DNA of 64,000 nt from Caballeronia telluris (GTDB lineage: Bacteria; Pseudomonadota; Gammaproteobacteria; Burkholderiales; Burkholderiaceae). The notes under the pieces are model-generated. The model made no database searches. It was not told where the DNA came from and saw only the letters and a list, made by a program, of their open reading frames with translations. Shown in pieces: positions 26,441 through 35,212 of this stretch. The DNA lies in contig NZ_FCNZ02000001.1 in the NCBI RefSeq assembly GCF_001544495.1, positions 372,001 through 436,000 on the forward strand, given 5' to 3'. The stretch's first letter is position 1; each line of letters begins with the position of its first letter. A program made the position numbers and the translations under genes.

Positions 26441-26923
26441 ATGGACGAATCAACCCTGCTTCAACTGGCCGGACCGGTCGTGACGATCGACGGGAGCGTC
26501 GAGCGGCCGATGTCGCTCGATGTCGCCGCGCTGCGCGAATTCGAGAGCGTGGCGCTCGACCCTTTCGACCTGTTCTGCTTCACGAGCGGCCGCTTCATCC
26601 GCACGGTGGACAGCTATCGCGGCGTGCCGTTGCGCGTGCTGCTCGATGCGGCGGGCGTGCGTCGTCCGGGAAGCTCGGACTTCAAGCGGACCGTGTTTCT
26701 CGCGCACGGACACGACGGCTACGCTGTCACTTTTTCGTGGCACGAACTGTTCAATTCGCCGGTCGGGGATCGCGCGCTCGTCGCGTATGCGTGCGGGGAA
26801 AAAGCGCTGCAAATCGACGACGGCCTGCCCGTGCTCGTCTCCGGCGCGGATACCGTGCGTGCGCCGCGGCACGTCAAGCGCCTCACGCGCATCGAGGCGA
26901 TCGTGCTCTCGCCCCGATCGTGA
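26441..26923 (+). CDS. small molybdopterin-dependent oxidoreductase domain protein
   Basis: A 160-residue single-domain protein of the Oxidored_molyb (sulfite-oxidase core, PF00174) type: LQLAGPVVTIDGSVERPMSL near the start, LFCFTSGRFIRTVDSYRGVP with Cys46 in the position of the molybdenum-ligand region, LRVLLDAAGVR, then VTFSWHELFN and RHVKRLTRIEAI. No signal peptide is visible, unlike YedY/MsrP, so it is probably cytosolic. The redox partner and substrate are unknown. Its stop overlaps the GTG of nifQ by four bases, so the two are translated together. Confidence 0.8.
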   Translation: MDESTLLQLAGPVVTIDGSVERPMSLDVAALREFESVALDPFDLFCFTSGRFIRTVDSYRGVPLRVLLDAAGVRRPGSSDFKRTVFLAHGHDGYAVTFSWHELFNSPVGDRALVAYACGEKALQIDDGLPVLVSGADTVRAPRHVKRLTRIEAIVLSPRS

Positions 26924-27492
26924 ACGAAGCCGCTTCGCTCGCGGACGACGCGCTCGCGCTCATCGCGTGTGCGAACGACCCGGCTGCGGCCGACACCGTC
27001 GCGTTCGCGCGCCTGATCGGTGCGCGCATCGGCTCCGGTGAGCTTCTGCTGCTCGGCCTCGGGCGCTCCGAACTGGATGCGCTCATCGCACGTCATTTCC
27101 CGCACGCCGTGACGCGCGCCGGCTTGCCGCACGCGATGCTCTGGTCGCCGCACTGGTCTTTCGTGAGCGAACTGCGCGCGCTTTTGATCGCGCACGATGT
27201 CACCGCGGCCACTCATCCCGCCGACGCGCACTGTCTCGCGACCATCATCGCCGCTGCCTGCCTGCGTCCCGATCATCTGTGGCGCGACCTGGGCCTCTCC
27301 GGTCGCGACGACGTCACGGCGATCCTTGAGCGCCACTATCCCCGGCTGGTCGAGCGGAACGTGCACGGGCTGCGCTGGAAGAAGTTTCTCGCGCAGGAAG
27401 TGGCGCTCGCGCATGGCCGCGCGGTCACGGGCGCGCCCGGCTGCCCGGGTTGCGAGGACGTCGGGTTCTGCTATCCCGACAGCGCGCGCTGA
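26920..27492 (+). CDS. nifQ: NifQ family molybdenum-donor protein lacking one cysteine
   Basis: A 190-residue NifQ-family protein. The family signatures are clear: AIIAAACLRPDHLWRDLGL-type helix (here TIIAAACLRPDHLWRDLGL), ERHYPRLVERN, LRWKKFL, and a C-terminal cysteine cluster. NifQ delivers molybdenum for FeMo-cofactor, using Cx4Cx2Cx5C; here the first cysteine is threonine (TGAPGCPGCEDVGFC), leaving Cx2Cx5C. The start is the GTG at 26920, overlapping the upstream stop as GTGA. No other nif gene is in view, so its client here may be the coupled oxidoreductase rather than nitrogenase. Confidence 0.85.
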   Translation: MNEAASLADDALALIACANDPAAADTVAFARLIGARIGSGELLLLGLGRSELDALIARHFPHAVTRAGLPHAMLWSPHWSFVSELRALLIAHDVTAATHPADAHCLATIIAAACLRPDHLWRDLGLSGRDDVTAILERHYPRLVERNVHGLRWKKFLAQEVALAHGRAVTGAPGCPGCEDVGFCYPDSAR

Positions 27493-27498
27493 AAAAGC

Positions 27499-28890
27499 TC
27501 ACTGCGCGGACGTCACGCTCACCGGCGACTGACGCGCGCGATCCCTCGCGGCTTCGCTCAAACGGTCGCGCACGAATCCGACGTGCTCGCGCAGGACGTA
27601 GAACGCATCCGCATGCGCGAGCGGCATGCGCAACCTGTTGAGCGATTCCTCGATCTGGTCGAGTTCGGCGACGAGCGCCTTGCGTTCTTCGGCGGTCGAA
27701 TGGTCGAAGGCGCGGCGTTCGATCGCGATCAGCGACCCGTAGTAGCGATAGATGCGCGAGCGCACGCGCCACTGGTAGAGCGCCGGAAGCAGCCGCAACG
27801 CCGGCACGAGCAGGACCGCGACGGGCAGCAGCAGGAACAGCAGCCGGTCGACCACGCTCGCGACCCAGAACGGCATCGTGCGGAACAGCAGGCTCTTGCC
27901 GGAACGGTAGTAGCGCTTGGCGTCGTCGCTGATCGCGTATTCGTGCGTGACCGGGCTCGGGAACTGTCCGGCCCGTTGCAGGAGCCCGGGCCTGCCGTGG
28001 ATTTCCTGCGCGGCTTCGATGATGAGGTCCGAGATGGCCGGATGCAGATTCGGACGCGCGACGATCTCCACCGTCGGGCTGATCAGATGCACGGTCTCGG
28101 GCGGAATGCGGCGGGCGAGATCGAGCACGCCGGGCGCCAGGTCGATCTCGTCGAGATAGGGAAAGAGGCGCGTGTAGGCGGCGGCTTCCGTGAAATCCAT
28201 CACCGAGATGCCGGGCACGCGCAACAGGCGCAGCATCAGCGCGCGCGTGGCGGAATCGCCGTTCAGGATCGCCGCATCGACTTCGCCCGCGACCAGTTGC
28301 TTCGCGGCGTCGAGGCCGTCGCTGGGCAGAAGCGTCGTGCCCGTGCCGGTCCCGTTGGCCGGGTCGATGCCGTTGGCGGCCAGCAGCTTGAGCGAGAGCA
28401 TGCGCGTGCCGCTGCCTTCGCGGCCGATCGCGATCCGCTTGCCGTTGAGTTGCGAAAGCTGCGTCAGGCCGCGTCCGCGATAGAACACGACGACCGGCAC
28501 ATAGAAGACATTGCCGAGCGAGATGAGCGACGACGTATCGAACCCGTCCGACACGCCGCCCTGCACGAGCGCCAGATCGACGTGCTGCTTCGGGTCGAGC
28601 AGGCGCTGGAGATTCTGCACCGAGCCGTCGGAGAGCAGCACGTCGAGCTTGATGCCGTTGCGCGCGAGGATCTTGCGATATTCCTCGGCGGTGACGAAAA
28701 ACGAACTGTCGCGCGGGCCGGCGCTCATCGTGATGGTGCGCGGCGGAGCCGGATTGATCAGCCAGACGACGAGCACCGCCACCACCACGAAGATCAGCGC
28801 GAAGGGCGCGAAGGCCACGGCCATGTCGCGCCAGGCCGCTCTCGCGTGCTCCTGCGGGAAATGCGGCCGCTGCGGACGACGATGCTTCAT
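27499..28890 (-). CDS. TAXI-family TRAP transporter solute-binding protein, membrane-anchored
   Basis: A 463-residue protein. An N-terminal helix (about 25-45, AVAFAPFALIFVVVAVLVVW) precedes a TAXI-type periplasmic solute-binding domain (about 50-330: TITMSAGPRDSSFFVTAEEY, VDLALVQGGVSD, GSGTRML, GEVDAAILN). Then a second hydrophobic segment (about 345-370) and a long cytosolic helical tail. TAXI proteins feed TRAP transporters for small carboxylates, but no TRAP membrane gene is beside it, and the extra C-terminal part makes this an anchored variant found in many Burkholderia. It converges on nifQ, 6 bases apart. Confidence 0.83.
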   Translation of the reverse strand: MKHRRPQRPHFPQEHARAAWRDMAVAFAPFALIFVVVAVLVVWLINPAPPRTITMSAGPRDSSFFVTAEEYRKILARNGIKLDVLLSDGSVQNLQRLLDPKQHVDLALVQGGVSDGFDTSSLISLGNVFYVPVVVFYRGRGLTQLSQLNGKRIAIGREGSGTRMLSLKLLAANGIDPANGTGTGTTLLPSDGLDAAKQLVAGEVDAAILNGDSATRALMLRLLRVPGISVMDFTEAAAYTRLFPYLDEIDLAPGVLDLARRIPPETVHLISPTVEIVARPNLHPAISDLIIEAAQEIHGRPGLLQRAGQFPSPVTHEYAISDDAKRYYRSGKSLLFRTMPFWVASVVDRLLFLLLPVAVLLVPALRLLPALYQWRVRSRIYRYYGSLIAIERRAFDHSTAEERKALVAELDQIEESLNRLRMPLAHADAFYVLREHVGFVRDRLSEAARDRARQSPVSVTSAQ

Positions 28891-29036
28891 GAGAGCCTCA
28901 TCCGGATGGTCTGAACCGGCACGTCACGAGTAACGGTCTTTGCGGGGCACGGTTCGCCGTGTTCTTGCCGCGCTTCGACAGGCCTATCTTAACCCCGCGC
29001 CCGCAGCGTTTCGAGCGTGACGCGGCGGCGCGCGCA

Positions 29037-29438
29037 TCATTCGCCGGAGTCTCTCGGTCCCGGCCATTCGGGGCGCGCATCCGGCGTCACGACCGACATG
29101 CAGGCGCCCGGCGTCACGCGCACGGGGACCGCGGCAGGGTCGAAGCCGGCGAGGCAAAAAACGTTGACGCCGTAGTGGTCGGGCGCCGCGCGCTTGCGAT
29201 GAAACGTGTAGATGCCGCAGCGTGAGCAGAAATGGTGACGGGCGCGCCCGGTGTTCCAACGATATGTCGAGAGATGCTGCGCGCCTTCGAGAATTTCCAA
29301 CTGGCTCTCGTGGACCTTCGTCATCAGCGCGTTTTTCATGCGGCACAGCGAGCAGTCGCAAGTCGTCAGCTCATCGATGTCGGCATCGACGCGAAAGCGC
29401 ACCGCGCCACAGTGGCAAGAACCGCGATAACTTGTCAT
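29037..29438 (-). CDS. GFA family protein, second copy
   Basis: A 133-residue Gfa/CENP-V-type zinc protein. Zinc cysteines are seen in SCHCGAVRF, CDCSLCR and FCSRCGIYTFHRK. It differs clearly from the copy at 10567-11001 (no close alignment outside the cysteine motifs), so the two are not recent duplicates. Family members are named after glutathione-dependent formaldehyde activation but that activity is mostly untested. The gene stands alone, divergent from the acetyltransferase gene. Confidence 0.86.
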   Translation of the reverse strand: MTSYRGSCHCGAVRFRVDADIDELTTCDCSLCRMKNALMTKVHESQLEILEGAQHLSTYRWNTGRARHHFCSRCGIYTFHRKRAAPDHYGVNVFCLAGFDPAAVPVRVTPGACMSVVTPDARPEWPGPRDSGE

Positions 29439-29576
29439 GACATGAGGGATCGGCTGGCGCCGTGGTCTTCGTGTTCGTCTTCGTTCCCGCAGATCATCGA
29501 GCGTTCGCGCGCGCGTGTCAACGCGGTCTGGACGCCGCGCTAAGATGAGCGCTTCGCGACCAACGCCCGCTTGAAC

Positions 29577-30176
29577 ATGACCGACATCGACCCTTCATCC
29601 ATGCAGCCGACCCTGACCGGCACGACGGTCGAACTGCGTCCGCTGAAGGCCGACGATGCGCCCGCGCTCCTTCAGGCAGCCGCCGACGGTCAGTTGTGGA
29701 ACATGACGCTGACTGTCGTGCCCGGCCCGGAAACGGTCGAGCGGTACATCGCCACGGCGCTCGCGGGCCGCGAATCGTCAACCGTGATGCCCTTTGTGAT
29801 CGCGATGCGCGAGACGGGTCGTATCGTCGGCAGCACGCGCTTCTGGAAGATCGACCGCACGAACCGCAAGATGGAGATCGGCCATACGTGGCTCGCCGCA
29901 TCCGTGCAGCGCTCGGGCGTCAATACGGAGGCGAAGTACCTGCTGCTCTCCCACGCGTTCGAGGCCATGAAGGCGGTCCGCGTGCAGTTCACGACGGACG
30001 AACTCAACGAGAAGTCGCGCGCCGCGATCCTGCGGATCGGCGCGAAGCAGGAAGGCATCGTTCGCCACGAGCGGATCATGCCCGATGGCCGCGTGCGCAA
30101 CTCGGTGCGCTTTAGCATCATCGATTCGGAGTGGCCCGGCGTGAAGGCGACGCTCGAGGCCCGAATGGCGCGCTAG
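29577..30176 (+). CDS. GNAT N-acetyltransferase, RimJ/RimL type
   Basis: A 199-residue acetyltransferase of the RimJ/RimL/Acetyltransf_3 type: VELRPLKADDAPALLQAAA near the start, IVGSTRFWKIDRTNRKMEIGH and TWLAASVQRSGVNTEAKYLL (acetyl-CoA-binding region), then NEKSRAAILRIGAKQEGIVRH. It probably acetylates an amino group of a protein or small molecule; substrate unknown. I start at the ATG at 29577; a TTG six bases upstream also lies in frame. It converges on the carbonic anhydrase gene with 3 bases between. Confidence 0.85.
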   Translation: MTDIDPSSMQPTLTGTTVELRPLKADDAPALLQAAADGQLWNMTLTVVPGPETVERYIATALAGRESSTVMPFVIAMRETGRIVGSTRFWKIDRTNRKMEIGHTWLAASVQRSGVNTEAKYLLLSHAFEAMKAVRVQFTTDELNEKSRAAILRIGAKQEGIVRHERIMPDGRVRNSVRFSIIDSEWPGVKATLEARMAR

Positions 30177-30179
30177 CGT

Positions 30180-30881
30180 CTACGGCGCGGCCTTGCGCAT
30201 GAGACGCGCGCGGGCCTCGGCAGTGGTTTCGAAGGCGCCGGCCGCGTCGTTGAACACGGACACTTTTCCGTGCCCGATGTCGTACACCCAGCCTTGCACT
30301 TGCAGCGTGCCGAGCGCGAGGCGTCCGGCCACCGCCGGATGCGTGCGCAAATGGTTCAGCTGCAGGCGGATGTTTTCTTCCACCATCGCCTGCACCATCT
30401 GCTCGTCGTGCAACTTGCGTGCGAGCGCGACGCTGCGCGCGGCTTCAGCGTTGCGCAGCCACGCGTGCACGGTAGGCATTTCTTCGGCGATGGTCGCGCC
30501 CGACGCGAGCCCCTTCATCGCGCCGCAGTCCGAGTGGCCGCAGATCACGATCTGCCGCACGTTCAGCCCGAGCACCGCAAATTCGACGACCGCCGACACG
30601 CCGCCGAGCATCTCGCCATACGCGGGCACGATGTTGCCGATGTTGCGGCACACGAAGAGCTCGCCGGGGCCGGTCTGCGTGATCATTTCGGGCGAGACGC
30701 GGGAATCGGCGCAGGTGATGAAAAGCGTGTGCGGCGCCTGATGCGCGGCGAGGCTGCGGAACAGGTCTTCGCTGTCCGGGAACACGTCGCGGCTGAACTT
30801 GTCCGCGCCCTTGAGCAGATACAGCAGGTCGTGCTCGCCGGAACCGTTGCGGTCTTCGCGGGGGGACGAATTGTCGGACAT
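30180..30881 (-). CDS. can: beta-class carbonic anhydrase, cytosolic
   Basis: A 233-residue beta-carbonic anhydrase without a signal peptide, similar in length to E. coli Can (220). Zinc/catalytic motifs are ITCADSR (Cys, Asp, Arg) and ICGHSDCGAMKG (His, Cys), and CRNIGNIVP is the typical following loop. It would supply bicarbonate for carboxylases and interconvert CO2 in the cytosol. The ATG at 30881 is preferred because AAGGA lies nine bases upstream; a longer frame to 30929 adds a non-domain extension. The exported paralogue is at 3215-3928. Confidence 0.92.
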   Translation of the reverse strand: MSDNSSPREDRNGSGEHDLLYLLKGADKFSRDVFPDSEDLFRSLAAHQAPHTLFITCADSRVSPEMITQTGPGELFVCRNIGNIVPAYGEMLGGVSAVVEFAVLGLNVRQIVICGHSDCGAMKGLASGATIAEEMPTVHAWLRNAEAARSVALARKLHDEQMVQAMVEENIRLQLNHLRTHPAVAGRLALGTLQVQGWVYDIGHGKVSVFNDAAGAFETTAEARARLMRKAAP

Positions 30882-31133
30882 GGAGAGCGGTTCCTTCTCG
30901 GGGTCGTGTCTGGACGATGCAGGGATCATGATACGGCAAGCCGGTTTGCGCCATTTTACCGGCTGCGCGGCGGCGCCGTTTCGGCCGATCGACGGGCGAT
31001 TCGCGCGATCACGTTCGTTCGCGCGCGTTGTCGCGGCAATGCGAGCGCAAGAAACGGAGCGTGCGCGAAGCTCCGATGCGCTAGCGTGAGCGTCTGGCGC
31101 GTGTGCGCGATTGTCCGTCGACGGAGTTCGGTC

Positions 31134-31388
31134 ATGCCGCGATCATCGAAATTTCTTGCACTGTTCGTCCGCGCGGGAGCGATGGCGGTCGTCGTCGGGC
31201 TGTGGAGCTTGCCGGCGGCGGGCGCGAAGGCGACGGACATCACCGCGCAGCAGGCGCCGTCCGAGCCTCCGAAGACCCTCAAGGAACGTCTGGGCGACAA
31301 GGCGAGCGACGAGCAGCGCGTCGACAATTGCAAGGTGCCGGCGGCGCGCCGCGGCACGAAAGCGCGGCCGGATGCTTGCAAGCGCTAA
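31134..31388 (+). CDS. small exported protein of unknown function
   Basis: An 84-residue protein with a signal peptide (FLALFVRAGAMAVVVGLW, cleavage near AGAKA) followed by a short, polar mature part (PPKTLKERLGDKASDEQRVD, NCKVPAARRG) with two cysteines. GGAG lies nine bases before the ATG at 31134. No family is recognised; similar short cationic secreted proteins with a NCKVP-like motif occur in Burkholderiaceae, to my memory only. Stands between can (divergent) and lysE-type exporter. Confidence 0.65.
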   Translation: MPRSSKFLALFVRAGAMAVVVGLWSLPAAGAKATDITAQQAPSEPPKTLKERLGDKASDEQRVDNCKVPAARRGTKARPDACKR

Positions 31389-31405
31389 AGTGCGGCGGCG
31401 ATTGT

Positions 31406-31486
31406 CCTGTTTTGCCCCAAACCAACCGTATCTGTGACGAAAAGACGAATTCGCCGACAATCGCTTCACATACGGCAAAAAACAGG
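31406..31486 (+). promoter_or_regulatory. possible structured leader ahead of the LysE-type exporter
   Basis: Two nested complementary pairs: CCTGTTTT (31406-31413) with AAAACAGG (31479-31486), and CCGTAT (31426-31431) with ATACGG (31470-31475). The outer right arm contains the CAGG just upstream of the ATG at 31494, so folding would hide the Shine-Dalgarno. The inner loop (31432-31469) is unpaired here. Could be a translational switch, or a chance pair in a short AT-richer leader. Confidence 0.3.
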
Positions 31487-31493
31487 CACTCCC

Positions 31494-32132
31494 ATGACCG
31501 GCAACACGATCACCACGGCGAACCTGCTGTTCGCCTACTCGGCGTATTTCGTCGGAACGGCCAGTCCAGGGCCGAGCAACCTCGCGATCATGTCCATCGC
31601 GACGACCAGCGGCCGCAAGGCCGCGTTCACATTCGCGGCGGGCGTCATCTCCGGGTCGTTCTTTTGGGCGACGCTCGCGACGCTCGGATTGTCGGCGACC
31701 TTGATGGCGTATTCGGGCTTTCTCGTCGCGGTGAAGGTGTTCGGCGGACTTTACCTGCTCTGGCTCGCGTTCAGGTCGGGCAGGTCGGCGTTGTCCGCGA
31801 AGCCGCGCGCGACGGCCTCGCCCGACGGCGACCGGCCGCTTCGCAGTCTCTATGTGCGCGGCGCGCTTCTGCACCTGACGAATCCGAAGGCCATCCTCGT
31901 GTGGATTTCCGTCGTGGCGCTCGCCTCGCCGGCCGGCGCGAGCGGGCAGCACATGGCGGCGGTGGTCGGCGGGTGCCTCGGCATCGGATTGTTCGTTTTC
32001 GGCAGTTATGCCGCCTTGTTCTCCACGTCATCGGCGCGCAAAACCTACGCCGCGCTGCGCCGATGGCTCGAAGGATGCCTCGCCGTCGTGTTCGGCATCG
32101 CGGGAATCAGGCTGCTGACAGCGCATTCGTGA
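31494..32132 (+). CDS. LysE family amino-acid/solute exporter
   Basis: A 212-residue inner-membrane protein of the LysE/RhtB superfamily, with the family's SPGPSNLAIMSIA motif early (about residues 24-36), six hydrophobic segments, and HLTNPKAILVWISVVAL, the second conserved motif, near the centre. Members export lysine, threonine, homoserine, other amino acids or small toxins; the substrate here is unknown. The leader may form a structure that hides the ribosome-binding site (31406-31486). Confidence 0.88.
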   Translation: MTGNTITTANLLFAYSAYFVGTASPGPSNLAIMSIATTSGRKAAFTFAAGVISGSFFWATLATLGLSATLMAYSGFLVAVKVFGGLYLLWLAFRSGRSALSAKPRATASPDGDRPLRSLYVRGALLHLTNPKAILVWISVVALASPAGASGQHMAAVVGGCLGIGLFVFGSYAALFSTSSARKTYAALRRWLEGCLAVVFGIAGIRLLTAHS

Positions 32133-32363
32133 GGCGCCGGGCAGCGGATCGAACGCGTCCGCGCGGGCGGTGGATGAGACGCGCGACGGCGCCGTCATGG
32201 GCCAGCGGCGCTCCCGCCGCACCTCGCTTCCCGGCATCTAAATCCGTCCGGGCGGAAAATCAGGCAAAATTCAGGGTTCGGCACCGGCCTCTGCCTCGCC
32301 GCAGCGCCCCTGCCGCCGGTTCCGACCGGCTTCCCAACCCGTTTCTCGAACTTGAGACAAGCG

Positions 32364-34601
32364 ATGAGTACCCAGCAACCGACGATCATCTACACCCTCA
32401 CCGACGAAGCACCGCTGCTCGCGACCAGTGCTTTCCTGCCCATCATCCGCACGTTCACCGCGCCGGCAGGGATCAACGTCGAGACGAGCGACATCTCGGT
32501 GGCGGGCCGCATCCTGGGCGAATTCCCGGAATTCCTGACCGAAGACCAGCGCGTTCCCGACAACCTCGCTGAACTCGGACGCCTCACGCTCCTGCCCGAC
32601 ACCAACATCATCAAGCTGCCGAACATCAGCGCATCGGTGCACCAGTTGATCGGCGCGATCAAGGAATTGCAGTCGAAGGGCTACAAGGTGCCGGATTTCC
32701 CGGAAGAGCCGAAGACCGACGCGGAAAACGCGATCCGCCAGCGCTATTCGAAGTGCCTCGGCAGCGCGGTGAACCCGGTGCTGCGCGAAGGCAACTCGGA
32801 CCGCCGCGCGCCCGCCGCCGTGAAGAACTACGCGAAGAAGAATCCGCACAGCATGGGCGAGTGGAGCATGGCGTCGCGCACGCACGTCGCGCACATGAAG
32901 CACGGCGACTTCTATCACGGCGAAAAGTCGATGACGCTCGACCGCGCGCGCGAAGTCAAGATGGAGCTCGTAACGAAGAGCGGCAAGACCATCGTGCTGA
33001 AACCGAAGGTCAAGCTGCTGGAAGGCGAGATCATCGACAGCATGTTCATGAGCAAGAAGGCTCTCTGCGACTTCTACGAAGAGCAGATGGAAGACGCGCG
33101 CAAGACCGACGTCATGTTCTCGCTGCACGTCAAGGCGACGATGATGAAGGTCTCGCATCCGATCGTCTTCGGCCACGCGGTCAAGATCTTCTATAAGGAA
33201 GCGTTCGAGAAGCACGGCGAACTGTTCGACGAACTCGGCGTGAACGTGAACAACGGCCTCGTCAACCTGTACGACAAGCTGGAGTCGCTGACGAGCACGA
33301 AGCGCGAGGAAATCATCCGCGACCTGCACGCGTGCCACGAGCATCGCCCGGAACTGGCGATGGTGGATTCGGCGAAGGGCATCTCGAACCTGCACGCGCC
33401 GAACGACGTGATCGTCGATGCGTCGATGCCCGCGATGATCCGCATCGGCGGCAAGATGTGGGGCGCCGACGGCCGTCCGAAGGACACGAAGGCGGTCATT
33501 CCGGAGAGCACGTTCGCGCGCATCTATCAGGAGATCCTCAACTTCTGCAAGACCAACGGCGCCTTCGATCCGCGCACGATGGGCACTGTGCCGAACGTCG
33601 GCCTGATGGCGCAGAAGGCCGAAGAATACGGTTCGCACGACAAGACGTTCGAAGTTCCGGAAGCGGGCGAAGCGCGCATCGTCGACAACGAAACGGGCGA
33701 CGTGCTGCTCGTGCAGAACGTCGAGGAAGGCGACATCTGGCGCATGTGCCAAGTGAAGGACGCGCCGATCCGCGACTGGGTGAAGCTCGCCGTCACGCGC
33801 GCGCGCAACTCGGGCATGCCGGCGGTGTTCTGGCTCGACCCGTATCGTCCGCACGAAGCCGAACTCATCAAGAAGGTCGAGACGTACCTGAAGGATCACG
33901 ACACCGAAGGCCTCGACATCCAGATCATGTCGCAGGTTCGCGCGATGCGTTACACGCTCGAACGCGTGATCCGCGGGCTGGACACGATTTCGGTCACCGG
34001 CAACATTTTGCGCGACTACCTGACCGACCTGTTCCCGATCATGGAACTTGGCACGAGCGCCAAGATGCTGTCGATCGTTCCGCTGATGGCGGGCGGCGGC
34101 ATGTACGAAACCGGTGCGGGCGGATCTGCGCCGAAGCACGTGAAGCAACTGGTCGAAGAGAACCATCTGCGCTGGGATTCGCTCGGCGAGTTCCTTGCGC
34201 TCGCGGTCTCGCTGGAAGATCTCGGCATCAAGACCGGCAACGCGAAGGCGAAGATCCTGGCGAGGACGCTCGACGCCGCGACGGGCAAGCTGCTCGACAA
34301 CAACAAGAATCCGTCGCCGAAGACCGGTCAGCTCGACAACCGCGGCAGCCAGTTCTACCTCGCAATGTACTGGGCGCAGGAACTCGCGTCGCAGACGGAA
34401 GACGCGGGGCTGGCCGAGCAGTTCGCGCCGCTCGCCAAGCGTCTTGCCGAAAACGAGCAGGCGATCGTCGCGGAACTGACGGAAGTGCAGGGCCAGCCGG
34501 CGGATATCGGCGGCTACTACAAGCCCGATTTCGACAAGCTCGAGGCTGTGATGCGCCCGAGCAAGACGCTGAACGCGACGCTCGCTGCGACGCGCGGATA
34601 A
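32364..34601 (+). CDS. icd: NADP-dependent isocitrate dehydrogenase, monomeric type
   Basis: A 745-residue monomeric isocitrate dehydrogenase, which oxidatively decarboxylates isocitrate to 2-oxoglutarate and makes NADPH. Length and sequence agree with the family (about 740): [20 protein letters not shown] at the start, [52 protein letters not shown] and [16 protein letters not shown] with catalytic-site residues. It is clearly the type-II enzyme, not the ~420-residue dimeric Icd. Followed by a strong terminator at 34634-34658. Confidence 0.96.
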   Translation: MSTQQPTIIYTLTDEAPLLATSAFLPIIRTFTAPAGINVETSDISVAGRILGEFPEFLTEDQRVPDNLAELGRLTLLPDTNIIKLPNISASVHQLIGAIKELQSKGYKVPDFPEEPKTDAENAIRQRYSKCLGSAVNPVLREGNSDRRAPAAVKNYAKKNPHSMGEWSMASRTHVAHMKHGDFYHGEKSMTLDRAREVKMELVTKSGKTIVLKPKVKLLEGEIIDSMFMSKKALCDFYEEQMEDARKTDVMFSLHVKATMMKVSHPIVFGHAVKIFYKEAFEKHGELFDELGVNVNNGLVNLYDKLESLTSTKREEIIRDLHACHEHRPELAMVDSAKGISNLHAPNDVIVDASMPAMIRIGGKMWGADGRPKDTKAVIPESTFARIYQEILNFCKTNGAFDPRTMGTVPNVGLMAQKAEEYGSHDKTFEVPEAGEARIVDNETGDVLLVQNVEEGDIWRMCQVKDAPIRDWVKLAVTRARNSGMPAVFWLDPYRPHEAELIKKVETYLKDHDTEGLDIQIMSQVRAMRYTLERVIRGLDTISVTGNILRDYLTDLFPIMELGTSAKMLSIVPLMAGGGMYETGAGGSAPKHVKQLVEENHLRWDSLGEFLALAVSLEDLGIKTGNAKAKILARTLDAATGKLLDNNKNPSPKTGQLDNRGSQFYLAMYWAQELASQTEDAGLAEQFAPLAKRLAENEQAIVAELTEVQGQPADIGGYYKPDFDKLEAVMRPSKTLNATLAATRG

Positions 34602-34633
34602 GCCTTCAGGCTACCGAGTTTCAGATGCACGCT

Positions 34634-34658
34634 GGCCGCCCGCGAGGGCGGCCTTTTT
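34634..34658 (+). terminator. intrinsic terminator of icd
   Basis: Perfect 8-base stem GGCCGCCC (34634-34641) and GGGCGGCC (34646-34653) around a GCGA tetraloop, followed by five T residues (34654-34658), 32 bases after the icd stop. This is a textbook Rho-independent terminator. Confidence 0.93.
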
Positions 34659-34920
34659 GTTGCCCGCGCCGCCGATCCCTTCCTTCGCGGCCAGTCTTGA
34701 TGCGGGTATCCTCGATCCGAGTCGCCGCGCACACTCGTGACACGCTTGAGCGCCCGGCGATTGTTCGCCGATCATTAAGAGTGATTTCGTTCTATCAGCA
34801 TGGTAGTTCGATAGATGCGGCCTAAACTGAATCGTATCAACTGTCGCGAACGACGACCCATGTACGGGCGCGACGCTGCTCAACTCGCCGCCGTCATCGA
34901 CGGCCATTCAGGGGATCGCC
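34659..34920 (+). promoter_or_regulatory. gene-free stretch before the superinfection-immunity gene
   Basis: With the icd tail and terminator this gap runs from 34602 to 34920 (319 bases). Beyond the terminator I see a hairpin CGGCGA/TCGCCG (34755-34770, loop TTGT) and an inverted repeat TCTATC/GATAGA (34791-34796 and 34810-34815, 13-base spacer) in an AT-richer part. These could be the promoter/operator of the downstream gene; there is no convincing coding frame. Confidence 0.35.
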
Positions 34921-35205
34921 ATGTTCGGGATTCTGGAAGCCGTGTCGTACCTCGCGGCGCTCTTGCTGTATCTCACGCCTGCCATCGTCGCGGACATGCG
35001 CTCGCGCGACGACGCGTTCGCCATCACGATCGTGAACGTGCTGCTCGGCTGGACGATCGTCGGATGGATTGCGGCGTTCGTGTGGGCGCGTCATCCGGTG
35101 AGCGAAAGGCGCCTGTCGCGCGCGGCGAAAAGTACGCGCAGGGCCATTGCAAAGATGACCATCGGCGCGCTGGTCGCACGTTCGCGTCGGCGACGGGTGG
35201 CGTGA
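34921..35205 (+). CDS. superinfection immunity protein family (T4 Imm-like) membrane protein
   Basis: A 94-residue membrane protein: a first helix (about 4-25) containing LLLYLTPAIVADMRSRDD and a second (about 32-58) with AFAITIVNVLLGWTIVGWIA, which together match the superinfection-immunity (PF14373, T4 Imm) consensus; the tail is basic. In phage T4 Imm blocks DNA injection by other phages; in bacteria these small proteins are widespread and mostly untested. No phage genes surround it. GGGG lies about eight bases before the ATG. Confidence 0.85.
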   Translation: MFGILEAVSYLAALLLYLTPAIVADMRSRDDAFAITIVNVLLGWTIVGWIAAFVWARHPVSERRLSRAAKSTRRAIAKMTIGALVARSRRRRVA

Positions 35206-35212
35206 ACGCGCG

